A stretch of DNA of 64,000 bases from Halomonas smyrnensis AAD6 (GCF_000265245.1 NZ_AJKS02000010.1:1-64000), one strand, 5' to 3'; shown: positions 18,736-27,830, numbered from the stretch's first letter. Program-made: numbers and translations. Notes: generated from the letters alone by a model not told the origin.

Positions 18736-19605
18736 TCAGGTCGAGCCGTCGTGCCGTGCACGGCCACCGAAGCGAATCACGATCAGCGCGACGCCGGCCA
18801 CCACCAGGCCACCACCACCGAGCTTGAAGGGGTCGACACTGTCGTCCAGCAGCACGATGCCGAGGATCACGGCCAGCACCGGCACGAGCAGCGTCAGTGG
18901 TACCACTCGATTGACGTCATGGCGCCGTATCAGGCCGAACCACATGCCGTAGGCCAGGATGGATGACATCACCGCCGTGTAGAACACGGCTCCCCAGCCC
19001 TTGAGCCCGGCCTCCAGCATGAATTGCCAGTGCTGGTCCTCGAACCACCAGGAGGCCAAGGCCAGCTGTGGGGTGGCGAACAGCGCAATCCAGCCAGCCA
19101 TGGCCATGGGGGAGACCTTGGGGCCGCGCTTGATCAATAGCTGTGACACGGCCCAGCCCAGGGCGCTGGTGAGCAGCAGGGTCGTGGGCAGCGGGGCGGG
19201 CAGGGATGGCCCGCCGGCCAGCACCAATACCCCGGCAAACGACAGCAGCAGGCCGGCCAGCCGCCGCGGGCCCAGCTTCTCCTTGAGAAAGATCACCGCC
19301 AGCAGGGTGGCGAAGGGCGTGCCCATCTGTACCAGCAGCGCCCCGGTGCCGGCCTCGGCCTGTTCCAGGCCGATGATCAACAGGGCGAAGTTCATCACGC
19401 CGAATGTCACCGACAACAGCGCCAGGAACGGTAGCTGGTGACGCGATATCGGATGAAAGGGCACCAGCAGGACGGCCACTAACGCCAGGCGCAGTGTGGT
19501 CAGCAGCAGTGGCGGAAGCTCGGTCACGCCGAGCTTGATGACGATGATGTTGAGCGCCCAGATAACGATGACGCTCAGTCCCAGAACCAGGTCCTTGAGG
19601 GGCAC
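18736..19605 (-). CDS. EamA (DMT) family transporter, EamA-like metabolite exporter
   Basis: A 289-residue membrane protein with about ten helices in two EamA repeats. It begins VPLKDLVLGLSVIVIWALNIIVIKLGV and contains LIIGLEQAEAGTGALLVQMGTPFATLLAVIFLKEK, typical of the first repeat. I chose the GTG at 19605 because AAGGAAG is correctly spaced before it; the longer ATG form adds a poor N-terminus. E. coli EamA of this family exports cysteine pathway metabolites. Nothing nearby identifies a substrate here. Confidence 0.82.
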   Translation of the reverse strand: MPLKDLVLGLSVIVIWALNIIVIKLGVTELPPLLLTTLRLALVAVLLVPFHPISRHQLPFLALLSVTFGVMNFALLIIGLEQAEAGTGALLVQMGTPFATLLAVIFLKEKLGPRRLAGLLLSFAGVLVLAGGPSLPAPLPTTLLLTSALGWAVSQLLIKRGPKVSPMAMAGWIALFATPQLALASWWFEDQHWQFMLEAGLKGWGAVFYTAVMSSILAYGMWFGLIRRHDVNRVVPLTLLVPVLAVILGIVLLDDSVDPFKLGGGGLVVAGVALIVIRFGGRARHDGST

Positions 19606-19942
19606 GGCTCTTCCTTGATCGGTCGTGGAATGAAGCCACAGCCTAACAGGAATCGCCGTGCCGGTGCCGCACGGCACGGCATCGGCAGGTCCCGCGCATC
19701 ATGGCCCGGGACAGCGACGGGTCGCTGTCCTCGGGGCCGCACGTGTTCTCCCGGCACCGATGCTCCAGCCCCATGCCCAGGGGCTCGGTGGCAGGCCTCG
19801 CCACGTGGGGGCCTTTCGTGGGGGCCGTCGTGCGTCGACCAACGTCGACCCTTGTCGTGACGGGGGCTTGCAGGCATATTCTTTTGTTGCGAAATACCGA
19901 CAACGCCGATAACCGCTGCCAAAGCGGACACAAGGACACGCT
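19606..19942. other. Intergenic region between the EamA and TRAP genes, no gene seen
   Basis: The 337 bases separate two divergent genes. They include short GC-rich inverted repeats near 19670 and a GTCGAC repeat pair near 19838-19853. A less GC-rich stretch at about 19870-19915 probably holds the dctP promoter. I found no open frame with convincing codon use. Confidence 0.4.
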
Positions 19943-20953
19943 ATGCCCACCTCCCGCTCCCTCGGGCGTCTCGCCGCCACCCTGGCCGGCGCCGCCCTGC
20001 TGACCTCGACCCTGACCGCCCAGGCCCGCGAGCTTTCCGTCTCCACCGTGCTGTCCGACGCCTTCCCCTGGGGGCAGGCCGCCGAGAAATGGGCGGAACT
20101 GGTGGAGGAACGCTCCGACGGCGAGCTGACCCTGCGCGTCTATCCCAACGCCCAGCTGGTCAGCGGCGACCAGACCCGAGAATTCTCCGCCATGCGCTCC
20201 GGGCTGATCGACCTGGCGGTCGGTTCGACCATCAACTGGTCGCCCCAGGTGCCGGCGCTCAACCTGTTCTCGCTGCCGTTCCTGCTGCCCGACGAGGACG
20301 CCGTGGACGCGGTGACCGGCGGCGAGGCCGGCGAGATGATCTTCTCCGCCATCGAGGACAAGGGCGTGGTGCCGCTGGGCTGGGGCGAGAACGGCTTCCG
20401 CCAGCTGTCGAACTCCCGCGGCGACATCGACGCGCCGGCCGACCTCGAGGGCCTGAAGATTCGCGTCGTGGGCTCGCCGCTGTTCCAGGACACCTTCTCC
20501 GCGCTGGGCGCCAACCCGACCCAGATGAGCTGGGCCGACGCCAAGCCGGCGCTGACCACCGGTGCCGTGGACGGCCAGGAGAACCCGCTGTCGGTGTTCG
20601 ACGTGGCGCGGATCGATCAGGTCGGCCAGGCCCACCTGACGCTGTGGAACTACATGAACGACCCGCTGGTGTTCGCCGCCAACCGCCAGGTATGGGGCTC
20701 ACTGTCCGAGGAGCAGCAGCAGATGCTGCGCGAGACCGCGGTCGAGGCCGGCGCCTGGGAGATCGCCAAGAGCCGCGGCGAGCAGGCCGACCGGCTGGCG
20801 GCGATCCGCGAGCGCGGCGTGAGCGTCACCGAACTCGACGACGGCCAGTACCGGGCCTTCGTCGAGGCGACCGAGAGCGTCCACGACAAATGGGTGCCGC
20901 GCATCGGCGAGGAGATCGTCGAGGCCGCCCGCCGCGACATCGACGCGCCCTGA
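19943..20953 (+). CDS. dctP: TRAP transporter substrate-binding protein, DctP family
   Basis: A 336-residue periplasmic protein with a Sec signal ending near TLTAQA (residues 22-27). The DctP fold shows NAQLVSGDQTREFSAMRSGLIDLAVGS, LEGLKIRVVGSPLFQDTFSALGANPTQMSWADAKPALTTGAVDGQENP and the arginine in LKIRVV that usually binds an organic-acid carboxylate. It heads a three-gene DctPQM unit. A strong hairpin separates it from dctQ, which would favour higher expression of this component. It does not resemble the ectoine-binding TeaA as I remember it. The substrate is probably a carboxylic acid, but unknown. Confidence 0.9.
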   Translation: MPTSRSLGRLAATLAGAALLTSTLTAQARELSVSTVLSDAFPWGQAAEKWAELVEERSDGELTLRVYPNAQLVSGDQTREFSAMRSGLIDLAVGSTINWSPQVPALNLFSLPFLLPDEDAVDAVTGGEAGEMIFSAIEDKGVVPLGWGENGFRQLSNSRGDIDAPADLEGLKIRVVGSPLFQDTFSALGANPTQMSWADAKPALTTGAVDGQENPLSVFDVARIDQVGQAHLTLWNYMNDPLVFAANRQVWGSLSEEQQQMLRETAVEAGAWEIAKSRGEQADRLAAIRERGVSVTELDDGQYRAFVEATESVHDKWVPRIGEEIVEAARRDIDAP

Positions 20954-20972
20954 CGCTCGCCTCCCCCCATGA

Positions 20973-21002
20973 GACGTCGCCCGGCCTCGGCCGGGCGACG
21001 TC
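20973..21002 (+). other. Intercistronic hairpin between dctP and dctQ
   Basis: A perfect 13-bp stem (GACGTCGCCCGGC with its complement) with loop CTCG, 19 bases after the dctP stop. Only a weak T-rich tail follows. It probably protects the dctP mRNA end or partly terminates transcription. Confidence 0.55.
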
Positions 21003-21032
21003 GTCGTTCCTCACCCTTCAAGATCCCCCGTC

Positions 21033-21509
21033 ATGAAACGTCCCGACGCAAGACTCGAGCGCGTGCTCGCGACCCTGGCCATCCTGATCATCGGCCTGAT
21101 CAGCCTGGCCAACGTGGTGGTGCGCTACATCACCGACGCCTCCTTCGCCTTCACCGAGGAGTTCTCAGTGTTCCTGCTGGTGCTGCTGACCTTCGCCGGC
21201 GCCTCGGTGGCGCTGCGCCGCCATCGCCATATCCGCATCGCGCTGCTGGAGCGGGCCCTGCCGCCGGGGCCGCGGCGCGCGCTGATCCTGTTCCAGGGCC
21301 TGTGCGGCCTCACCGTGCTGGGGCTGGTGGCCTGGTACGGCGGCAAGCTGGCGTGGCAGGAATACCAGTGGGAGACCCTGTCGCCGGGCCTGGGGCTGCC
21401 CCAGTGGTGGTACCTGGCGTGGCTGCCGCTGCTGGCCGGCCTGATGCTGTGGCGCCAGTGCCAGCAGACCCTCGACCGCCTGCGCGGAGGGCTCGACGAT
21501 GAGTCCTGA
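21033..21509 (+). CDS. dctQ: TRAP transporter small membrane subunit DctQ
   Basis: A 158-residue protein with four transmembrane segments, near residues 10-30, 45-62, 86-104 and 126-142. It contains the DctQ motif FAFTEEFSVFLLVLLTFAGASVALRRHRHIRI. It partners the large DctM subunit in sodium-driven uptake of the ligand delivered by DctP. Its 3' end overlaps dctM by 11 bases, which indicates translational coupling. Confidence 0.9.
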   Translation: MKRPDARLERVLATLAILIIGLISLANVVVRYITDASFAFTEEFSVFLLVLLTFAGASVALRRHRHIRIALLERALPPGPRRALILFQGLCGLTVLGLVAWYGGKLAWQEYQWETLSPGLGLPQWWYLAWLPLLAGLMLWRQCQQTLDRLRGGLDDES

Positions 21510-22794
21510 CCTGTGGATGCTGCTGGCCTTCGCCGGCCTGCTGATCGCCGGCGTGCCGGTGGCCTTCTCGCTGGGGCTGTCCGGGGCGGTGGGCATCGTC
21601 GCCGGCCTGTCGCCGGCGATGCTGGCCACGCTCGGCACCAACACCTACAACAGCGTCGCCAAGTACCCGCTGATCGCCATTCCGCTGTTCATCCTCACCG
21701 GGCTGATCTTCGAACGCGCCGGGGTGGCGGCGCGCCTGGTGCGCTTCGCCCAGGCGCTGATCGGCCCGCGCCACGGCGGCCTGGCGCTGGTGGCGGTGCT
21801 GGTGTGCATGATCATGGGCGGCATGAGCGGCTCCGGCCCCGCCGACGCGGCCGCGGTGGCCATGGTGATGCTGCCCAGCATGACCAAGGCGGGTTATCCC
21901 AAGCCCTTCTCGGCGACGCTGATCGCGGCCTCGGCCTCCACGGCGATCCTGATTCCGCCCTCGGTGGCGCTGATCCTGTATTCCATCGTGGTGCCGGGCG
22001 TGGACCTGCGCGCGCTGTTTGCCGCCGGCCTGTTCCCGGGCATGCTGGCCGGGGCCGCGCTGCTGGTGCCGGCCTGGTGGCTGTCGAAACGCAACGGCTG
22101 GGAGGCGCCCGGCGAGACGGAGCGTCCGCCGATCGGCGAGAGCTTCCGTCAGGCGATCCCGGCGCTGTTCGCCCCGGTGCTGATCCTCGGTGGGCTGCGC
22201 TCGGGGCTGTTCACGCCCACCGAGGCGGCGGTGGTGGCGGTGGCCTATGGCGTGGTGGTGGGCCTGTGGCTGACCCGCGAGCTCGGCTGGCGCGACCTCT
22301 GGGCGCTGCTCGGCGAGGCCGCGGTGATCTCCGGGGTGGTGATGCTGATCATCGCCCTGGCCGGCATCTTCGCCTGGGCCGGCACCATGCTGGGCACCTT
22401 CCGCCACCTGGCGGAGTGGGTGATCGGGCTGTCGGACAACGGCACGCTGCTGCTGGTGCTGATCATGCTGGCGGTACTGCTGGCCGGCATGCTGCTGGAT
22501 GCGATCTCGATCTACCTGATCATGATGCCGATCCTGGTGCCGGTGATGCAGCACTTCGGCTGGAACCCGGTGTGGTTCGGCATCCTGCTGGCGATGAACA
22601 TCGCCATCGGCCAGTTCACGCCGCCGGTGGCGGTCAACCTGATGGTCACCACCGAGGTGGCGCGGGTGCGCCTGGAGCAGACCGTGGGCTGGGCGCTGGT
22701 GTTCGTGGCGGCCATGGCCAGCGCGCTGGCGCTGGTGGTGATCTTCCCGCAGCTCGCTCTGTGGCTGCCAGAGCTTTTGGGCTACAACGTCTAG
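21499..22794 (+). CDS. dctM: TRAP transporter large permease subunit DctM
   Basis: A 431-residue inner-membrane protein with about 12 helices. Family features include AGVPVAFSLGLSGAVGI, MGGMSGSGPADAAAVAMVMLPSM, ASASTAILIPPSVALILYS and NIAIGQFTPPVAVNLMVTTEVA. It forms the transport channel with DctQ and uses an ion gradient. It overlaps dctQ and converges on the macrodomain gene 12 bases downstream. There is no obvious terminator between the convergent stops. Confidence 0.92.
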   Translation: MSPDLWMLLAFAGLLIAGVPVAFSLGLSGAVGIVAGLSPAMLATLGTNTYNSVAKYPLIAIPLFILTGLIFERAGVAARLVRFAQALIGPRHGGLALVAVLVCMIMGGMSGSGPADAAAVAMVMLPSMTKAGYPKPFSATLIAASASTAILIPPSVALILYSIVVPGVDLRALFAAGLFPGMLAGAALLVPAWWLSKRNGWEAPGETERPPIGESFRQAIPALFAPVLILGGLRSGLFTPTEAAVVAVAYGVVVGLWLTRELGWRDLWALLGEAAVISGVVMLIIALAGIFAWAGTMLGTFRHLAEWVIGLSDNGTLLLVLIMLAVLLAGMLLDAISIYLIMMPILVPVMQHFGWNPVWFGILLAMNIAIGQFTPPVAVNLMVTTEVARVRLEQTVGWALVFVAAMASALALVVIFPQLALWLPELLGYNV

Positions 22795-22806
22795 GCGCGC
22801 CGCGGC

Positions 22807-23337
22807 TCAGGCCTCGGTCAGGGCCTCCAGGGTGTGCTGATGCAGCTCGGCGCCGGCGGCGTCGAACAGCACGAAGCGCACCCGCCTGATCGCCGGGCAG
22901 TGGGGCAGGGTGGTCAGCACGGTGGACAGGGCGATGCGCGCCGCCTCGGCGACCGGGTAGCCGAAGGCGCCGGTGGACAGCGCCGGGAAGGCGAGGCGTT
23001 CGATGCCATGCCGCTGTGCCAGTGCCAGCGCGTTGCGGTAGCAGTCGGCGAGCAGCGTGTCGGAGGGCTCGTCGACGCCGTAGACCGGCCCCAGGCAGTG
23101 GATGACGTGGCGATTGGGCAGGCCGTAGGCGTCGGTGATCACCGCCTCGCCGGGATGAATCGGCGCCAGGGGCGCGCAGGCCACGGCGAGCTCGGGGCCG
23201 GCGGCACGGTGCAGGGCGCCGGCCACGCCGCCGCCGGTGCGCAGCCGGGCGTTGGCGGCGTTGACCACCGCCTCGACGTCGTGCTGCCGGGCGATGTCGC
23301 CCTGGCAACATTCGATGCGGGGTGCGCTGGCGTGCAT
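22807..23337 (-). CDS. Macrodomain O-acetyl-ADP-ribose deacetylase, YmdB-like
   Basis: A 176-residue single macrodomain, the same size as E. coli YmdB. Motifs are CCQGDIARQHDVEAVVNAANARLRTGGGVAGALHRAAG for ADP-ribose binding and FPALSTGAFGYPVAEAARIA for the phosphate loop. Family enzymes hydrolyse O-acetyl-ADP-ribose or remove ADP-ribose from proteins. Two in-frame ATGs compete: 23337, preceded by GAGGA at good spacing, and 23361, with poorly spaced AGGA. I prefer 23337. It is a single gene between two TRAP operons with no clear partner. Confidence 0.88.
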   Translation of the reverse strand: MHASAPRIECCQGDIARQHDVEAVVNAANARLRTGGGVAGALHRAAGPELAVACAPLAPIHPGEAVITDAYGLPNRHVIHCLGPVYGVDEPSDTLLADCYRNALALAQRHGIERLAFPALSTGAFGYPVAEAARIALSTVLTTLPHCPAIRRVRFVLFDAAGAELHQHTLEALTEA

Positions 23338-23610
23338 GTGGGTGTCCTCGTGGACGCTCATGGTCCTGTCAGTCTGGCGGCCGCGCCGGCGATCTGACAA
23401 GCCGGGCGCTCGGCGCGGCTGCCGCGTTGACCAGGACGGCGGTGACGAGCGTTGACGGCAACTACACTGGGGGGGAAGCAATAAACTCCATCGGACAGAC
23501 GTTTTTTCGCTAAAGTAGGTATTGTCGAATAGATCGAACTGGCTCAGGATGCGCCGTCGATCGAATGGCTTTGCCAAATGTTTTGTCAACAACGTCAACG
23601 AGGTGCGTCA

Positions 23611-24591
23611 ATGAAACGCCATGCTTTCTCCACCGCCGCCTTCTCCGGTGCGCTGCTGGGTGCTGCCATGTTCGCGTCGCCGGCCATGGCGCAGGACGAA
23701 GAGCAGTTCATCACCATCGGCACCGGTGGCCAGACCGGCGTGTACTATGTGGTCGGCCAGTCCGTCTGCCGCCTGGTCAATCGTATCGACGACGCCAACA
23801 TCAAGTGCAACGCGCCTTCCACCGGCGGGTCGGTGGCCAACGTCAACGGCATCAAGTCCGGCGAGCTGGACATGGGCGTGGTGCAGTCCGACGTCCAGTA
23901 CCAGGCCTACAACGGCACCGGCAACTTCGAGGACGAGGCCTACGACAAGCTGCGGGCCGTGTTCCGCGTTCACGGCGAGCCGCTGACCATCCTGGCCCGC
24001 GCCGACGCCGGCATCGAGACTCTCGACGATCTGGAAGGCAAGCGCGTCAACATCGGCAACCCGGGCTCCGGTCAGCGCAACACCATGGAAGTGGTGATGG
24101 ACGCCAAGGGCTGGACCCAGGATTCCTTCTCGCTGGCCTCCCAGCTCGACGCCGCCGAGATGGCCTCCGCCCTGGCCGACAACAACATCGACGCCATGGC
24201 TTACGTGGTCGGCCACCCCAACGGCGCGATCCAGGAAGCCACCACCACCGTCGATTCGCGCCTGGTGGCGCTCAACGACGAGGACGTCCAGGGCATCGTC
24301 GATGAGTACCCCTACTACTCCATGTCGGTGATTCCGGGCGGGCTCTACAAGGGTAACCCGGACGACGTCGAGACGTTCGGCGTGGCGGCCACCTTCGTGA
24401 CCGATTCCGACACCAGCGACGAGGTGGTCTACCAGACCGTCAAGGCGATCTTCGACAACTTCGATCGCTTCAAGCAGCTGCACCCGGCCTTCGCCAACCT
24501 GGACCCGCAGGAAATGGTCACCCAGGGGCTCTCGGCACCGCTGCACGAGGGGGCCGCGCGCTACTACCGCGAACAGGGCTGGATCGAGTGA
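23611..24591 (+). CDS. TAXI family TRAP transporter solute-binding protein
   Basis: A 326-residue periplasmic protein with a signal peptide (MKRHAFSTAAFSGALLGAAMFASPAMA). The TAXI fold follows, with FITIGTGGQTGVYYVVGQSVCRLVN, CNAPSTGGSVANVNGIKSGELDMGVVQSD and VNIGNPGSGQRNTMEVVMDAKGW. It delivers the ligand, often glutamate or another carboxylate in studied cases, to the fused membrane protein encoded next. GAGGTG precedes the ATG at 23611; an upstream ATG lacks a ribosome site. The 270-bp region upstream holds its promoter and no gene that I see. Confidence 0.92.
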   Translation: MKRHAFSTAAFSGALLGAAMFASPAMAQDEEQFITIGTGGQTGVYYVVGQSVCRLVNRIDDANIKCNAPSTGGSVANVNGIKSGELDMGVVQSDVQYQAYNGTGNFEDEAYDKLRAVFRVHGEPLTILARADAGIETLDDLEGKRVNIGNPGSGQRNTMEVVMDAKGWTQDSFSLASQLDAAEMASALADNNIDAMAYVVGHPNGAIQEATTTVDSRLVALNDEDVQGIVDEYPYYSMSVIPGGLYKGNPDDVETFGVAATFVTDSDTSDEVVYQTVKAIFDNFDRFKQLHPAFANLDPQEMVTQGLSAPLHEGAARYYREQGWIE

Positions 24592-24626
24592 TCGTCAGCC
24601 GCTGAACCTGCATCATTCGCCATGGC

Positions 24627-24655
24627 ATGCGCGGCCCTCGCCGAGGGCCGCGCAT
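24627..24655 (+). other. Intercistronic hairpin between the TAXI protein and TRAP membrane genes
   Basis: ATGCGCGGCCCT and its exact complement flank a five-base loop, 36 bases after the TAXI stop. The following TTGCGTTTGTG is only weakly T-rich. It mirrors the hairpin after dctP and could set excess production of the binding protein. Confidence 0.55.
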
Positions 24656-24734
24656 TGCGTTTGTGATTCCGAAAGAAGAGTGAAAGAGAGCGTCGTGCAC
24701 TCCATGCGTCATCCACATCAACCAGGGCACGCTT

Positions 24735-27329
24735 ATGACTGACGACAAGACAAGGGCGCCGGGCGCCGAGGTCGATCTGGAGGACATGGTCGCCTCCAGC
24801 GACTCGGGGGCGCGCAAGCCGGCCGGAACGCCGGGCAAGCTGCTGGTCAGCATTGCCGCGGTCTGGTCGCTGTTCCAGCTGTGGATCGCCTCGCCGATTC
24901 CCTTCGTGCTGGGCTTCGGGGTCTTCAACGCCACCGAGGCGCGCTCCATCCACCTGGCCTTCGCACTGTTTCTGGCCTACATGGCCTATCCCGCCCTCAA
25001 GCGCTCGCCGCGGGACCGCATCCCGCTGCTGGACTGGGGGCTCGCCTTCGCCGCGGCCTTCTGCGGCGCCTACATGTTCATGTTCTACGAGCAGCTGTCC
25101 CAGCGCCCCGGCGCGCCGATCACCCAGGACGTGATCGTCGGCGTGATCGGCATCGTGCTGCTGCTCGAGGCGACGCGCCGCGCCCTGGGGCCGCCGCTGA
25201 TGATCGTGGCCCTGGTGTTTCTCGTCTACAGCCTGGCCGGCCCCTGGATGCCGGGCATCCTCGCCCACGGCGGGGTCAGCCTCAACGGGCTGGTCAATCA
25301 CCAGTGGCTGACCACCCAGGGGGTGTTCGGCATCGCGCTGGGCGTGTCGACCAGCTTCGTGTTCCTGTTCGTGCTGTTCGGTGCCCTGCTAGACAAGGCC
25401 GGGGCCGGCAACTACTTCATCAAGGTCGCCTTCTCGCTGCTCGGCCACTATCGCGGCGGGCCGGCCAAGGCCGCCGTGGTGGCGTCCGGCATGACCGGCC
25501 TGATCTCCGGCTCCTCGATCGCCAACGTGGTGACCACCGGCACCTTCACCGTGCCGATGATGAAGCGCGTCGGCTTCCCCGCCGAGAAGGCCGGGGCGGT
25601 GGAGGTGGCGTCCTCGGTCAACGGCCAGATCATGCCGCCGGTGATGGGCGCCGCGGCCTTCCTGATGGTCGAGTACGTCGGCATCTCCTACGTGGACGTG
25701 ATCAAGCACGCCTTCCTGCCGGCGCTGATCTCCTATATCGCGCTGGTCTACATCGTCCACCTGGAGGCCCTCAAGGCCAACATGCAGGGCCTTCAGAGCA
25801 GCAATCCGCCGAAGCCGCTGGTGCGCAAGGCGGTGGGCTTCCTGGCCGGTCTGCTGCTGATGATGATCACCGCACTGGTGGTGTACTACGGCCTGGGCTG
25901 GCTAAAGCCGGTGCTCGGCGATGCCACTCCCTGGGTGGTGGCCGTGGCCCTGGCGGCGGTCTACGTGAGCCTGCTCAAGGTGGCCTCGCGCTATCCGGAA
26001 CTGGAGCTCGACGACCCCGACGAGCCGGTCTACAAGCTGCCCCAGACCCGGCCCACGGTGATGGTCGGCCTGCAGTACATCCTGCCGGTGATCGTGCTGA
26101 TCTGGTGTTTGATGGTGGAACGCCTGTCACCGGGACTGTCGGCCTTCTGGGCCACGGTGTTCATGGTTTTCATCATGATCACCCAGCGCCCGATCACGGC
26201 CATGTTCCGCCACCGCAGCAATCTGGCGGCGGACGTTCGCGAGGGCTTCCATGACCTCTGGGAAGGCCTGGTCGGCGGCGCCCGCAACATGATCGGCATC
26301 GGCATCGCCACCGCCACGGCGGGCATCATCGTCGGCGCGGTGTCCCAGACCGGCGTGGGCCTGGTGCTGGCCGACGTGGTGGAGATCCTCTCCATGGGCA
26401 ATCTGCTGCTGATCCTGCTGCTCACCGCGGTGCTCAGCCTGATCCTCGGCATGGGCCTGCCCACCACCGCCAACTACATCGTGGTGTCGGCGCTGCTGGC
26501 GCCGGTGATCGTGCAGCTCGGCGAGCAGAACGGCCTGCTGGTGCCGCTGATCGCGGTGCACCTGTTCGTGTTCTACTTCGGCATCATGGCCGACGTGACG
26601 CCGCCGGTGGGGCTGGCCTCGTTCGCCGCGGCCGCGGTGTCCGGGGGCGACCCGATCCGCACCGGTTTCCAGGCGTTCTACTACAGCCTGCGTACCGCGG
26701 CGCTGCCGTTCCTGTTCATCTTCAACACCGACCTGCTGCTGATCGATGTCTCGCTGCTCCAGGGCATCCTGATCTTCGTGGTGGCGACGGTGGCGATGCT
26801 GATCTTCGCCGCGGCGACCCAGGGCTTCATGATCGCCCGCAATCGCTGGTACGAGTCGCTGCTGCTGCTGCTGGTGGCCTTCACGCTGTTCCGCCCGGGC
26901 TTCTGGATGGACATGATCCATGATCCCTACCAGGACGTGCCGCCGGCGCAGTTCGTCGAGGCGCTGGGCAACGCGGACCCCGATTCCTCGCTGCGGATCC
27001 AGATCAGCGGCCTGGACGCCTACGGCGATCCGATGACCACCTACATGACCCTGCCGGTGCCGGACGGCGAGACCGGCGAGGATCGGCTGTCGAACCTGGG
27101 GCTGATGCTCAACGTCGAGGACGATCGTGCCGTGGTCGACATGGTGACCTACGGCAGCGAGGCGGCGAAGCTCGGCTTCGACTTCGACCAGGAGATCATC
27201 CAGGTGCAGGCGCCGGTGGATCGCTGGACCAAGGAGTGGATGTGGATTCCCGCCTTCCTGGTGCTGGCCCTGGTGGTGATGCTGCAGCGACGGCGCCGCG
27301 ATCACGGCGGCAAGCCGGTCTCTGCCTGA
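24735..27329 (+). CDS. TRAP transporter fused 4TM/12TM permease with a C-terminal DUF3394-like domain
   Basis: An 864-residue fusion of the small and large TRAP membrane subunits, the usual partner of TAXI proteins. Residues 1-35 are a polar N-terminus. The DctQ-like helices follow to about 150 and the DctM-like part to about 740, with VVASGMTGLISGSSIANVVTTGTFTVPMMKR, SSVNGQIMPPVMGAAAFLMVEY and ILGMGLPTTANYIVVSALLAPV. The last 120 residues form a soluble domain (SEAAKLGFDFDQEIIQVQAPVDR, PDZ-like) before one final helix. This extra domain matches DUF3394. A uspA gene starts 12 bases after the stop. Confidence 0.92.
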   Translation: MTDDKTRAPGAEVDLEDMVASSDSGARKPAGTPGKLLVSIAAVWSLFQLWIASPIPFVLGFGVFNATEARSIHLAFALFLAYMAYPALKRSPRDRIPLLDWGLAFAAAFCGAYMFMFYEQLSQRPGAPITQDVIVGVIGIVLLLEATRRALGPPLMIVALVFLVYSLAGPWMPGILAHGGVSLNGLVNHQWLTTQGVFGIALGVSTSFVFLFVLFGALLDKAGAGNYFIKVAFSLLGHYRGGPAKAAVVASGMTGLISGSSIANVVTTGTFTVPMMKRVGFPAEKAGAVEVASSVNGQIMPPVMGAAAFLMVEYVGISYVDVIKHAFLPALISYIALVYIVHLEALKANMQGLQSSNPPKPLVRKAVGFLAGLLLMMITALVVYYGLGWLKPVLGDATPWVVAVALAAVYVSLLKVASRYPELELDDPDEPVYKLPQTRPTVMVGLQYILPVIVLIWCLMVERLSPGLSAFWATVFMVFIMITQRPITAMFRHRSNLAADVREGFHDLWEGLVGGARNMIGIGIATATAGIIVGAVSQTGVGLVLADVVEILSMGNLLLILLLTAVLSLILGMGLPTTANYIVVSALLAPVIVQLGEQNGLLVPLIAVHLFVFYFGIMADVTPPVGLASFAAAAVSGGDPIRTGFQAFYYSLRTAALPFLFIFNTDLLLIDVSLLQGILIFVVATVAMLIFAAATQGFMIARNRWYESLLLLLVAFTLFRPGFWMDMIHDPYQDVPPAQFVEALGNADPDSSLRIQISGLDAYGDPMTTYMTLPVPDGETGEDRLSNLGLMLNVEDDRAVVDMVTYGSEAAKLGFDFDQEIIQVQAPVDRWTKEWMWIPAFLVLALVVMLQRRRRDHGGKPVSA

Positions 27330-27341
27330 TGGAGGTGACCC

Positions 27342-27770
27342 ATGTATAGCAAGATCCTGTTGCCGGTGGACCTCAACGAGGAGTCCTCCTGGACCAAGGC
27401 GCTGCCGACGGCGCTGGCGCTGTGCAAGAGCTTCGGTGCCTCGCTGCACGTGGTGACGGTGTTGCCGGACTATCGCATGCCGCTGGTGGGGGCCTATTTC
27501 CCCGAGAACTTCGCCGCCAAGGCCCATGAGGAGGTGACCAAGGCCCAGCACGAGTTCATCCAGCAGCACGTGCCGGATGACGTCCAGGTGCAGAGCGTGA
27601 TCGTCGACGGCTCGCCCTGGGAGGCGATCATCAAGGCGGCCAGGAAGCTCGAGGTCGACCTGATCGTGATGGCGTCCCACAACAAGCGCAAGTTCGCCGA
27701 TTACGTGCTGGGCCCCAACGCCGAGCACGTGGTGCACCACAGCAAGATGTCGGTGATGATCGTGCGCTGA
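27342..27770 (+). CDS. Universal stress protein UspA family, TeaD-like
   Basis: A 142-residue cytoplasmic protein with the USP fold: MYSKILLPVDLNEESSW at the start, DLIVMASHNKRKF near residue 106 and VLGPNAEHVVHHSKMSVMIVR at the end. ATP-binding members have G-2X-G-9X-G-S/T. Here the first two glycines are absent (SHNKRK), but the LGPNA part remains, so ATP binding may be altered. It is cotranscribed with the TAXI-TRAP permease. This parallels TeaD of the Halomonas elongata ectoine TRAP system, which modulates transport, so a regulatory role on the transporter is likely. Confidence 0.88.
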   Translation: MYSKILLPVDLNEESSWTKALPTALALCKSFGASLHVVTVLPDYRMPLVGAYFPENFAAKAHEEVTKAQHEFIQQHVPDDVQVQSVIVDGSPWEAIIKAARKLEVDLIVMASHNKRKFADYVLGPNAEHVVHHSKMSVMIVR

Positions 27771-27790
27771 CGCCCGCGCCCGGCGCCCGC

Positions 27791-27830
27791 GACGCCCACG
27801 TCCCCGCCCGGGGGCGTGGGCGTCGTCGTT
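27791..27830 (+). terminator. Terminator of the TAXI-TRAP-uspA operon
   Basis: GACGCCCACG and CGTGGGCGTC enclose an inner CCCC/GGGG pairing, giving a stable hairpin at 27791-27824 followed by GTCGTTTC. It lies 20 bases after the uspA stop. Confidence 0.7.

Noticed and set aside
19860-19920. An inverted TTGTTG/CGACAA pattern before dctP as an operator
   Set aside because: Only four outer base pairs match well, so it could easily be chance.
19943-22794. The DctPQM transporter as the ectoine transporter TeaABC
   Set aside because: The DctP protein does not resemble TeaA as I remember it, and no uspA (teaD) gene follows this operon.
23338-23598. An N-terminal extension of the macrodomain protein to 23598
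   Set aside because: The added residues are unlike YmdB proteins and lie in the region expected to hold the TAXI promoter. A GAGGA site supports the start at 23337.
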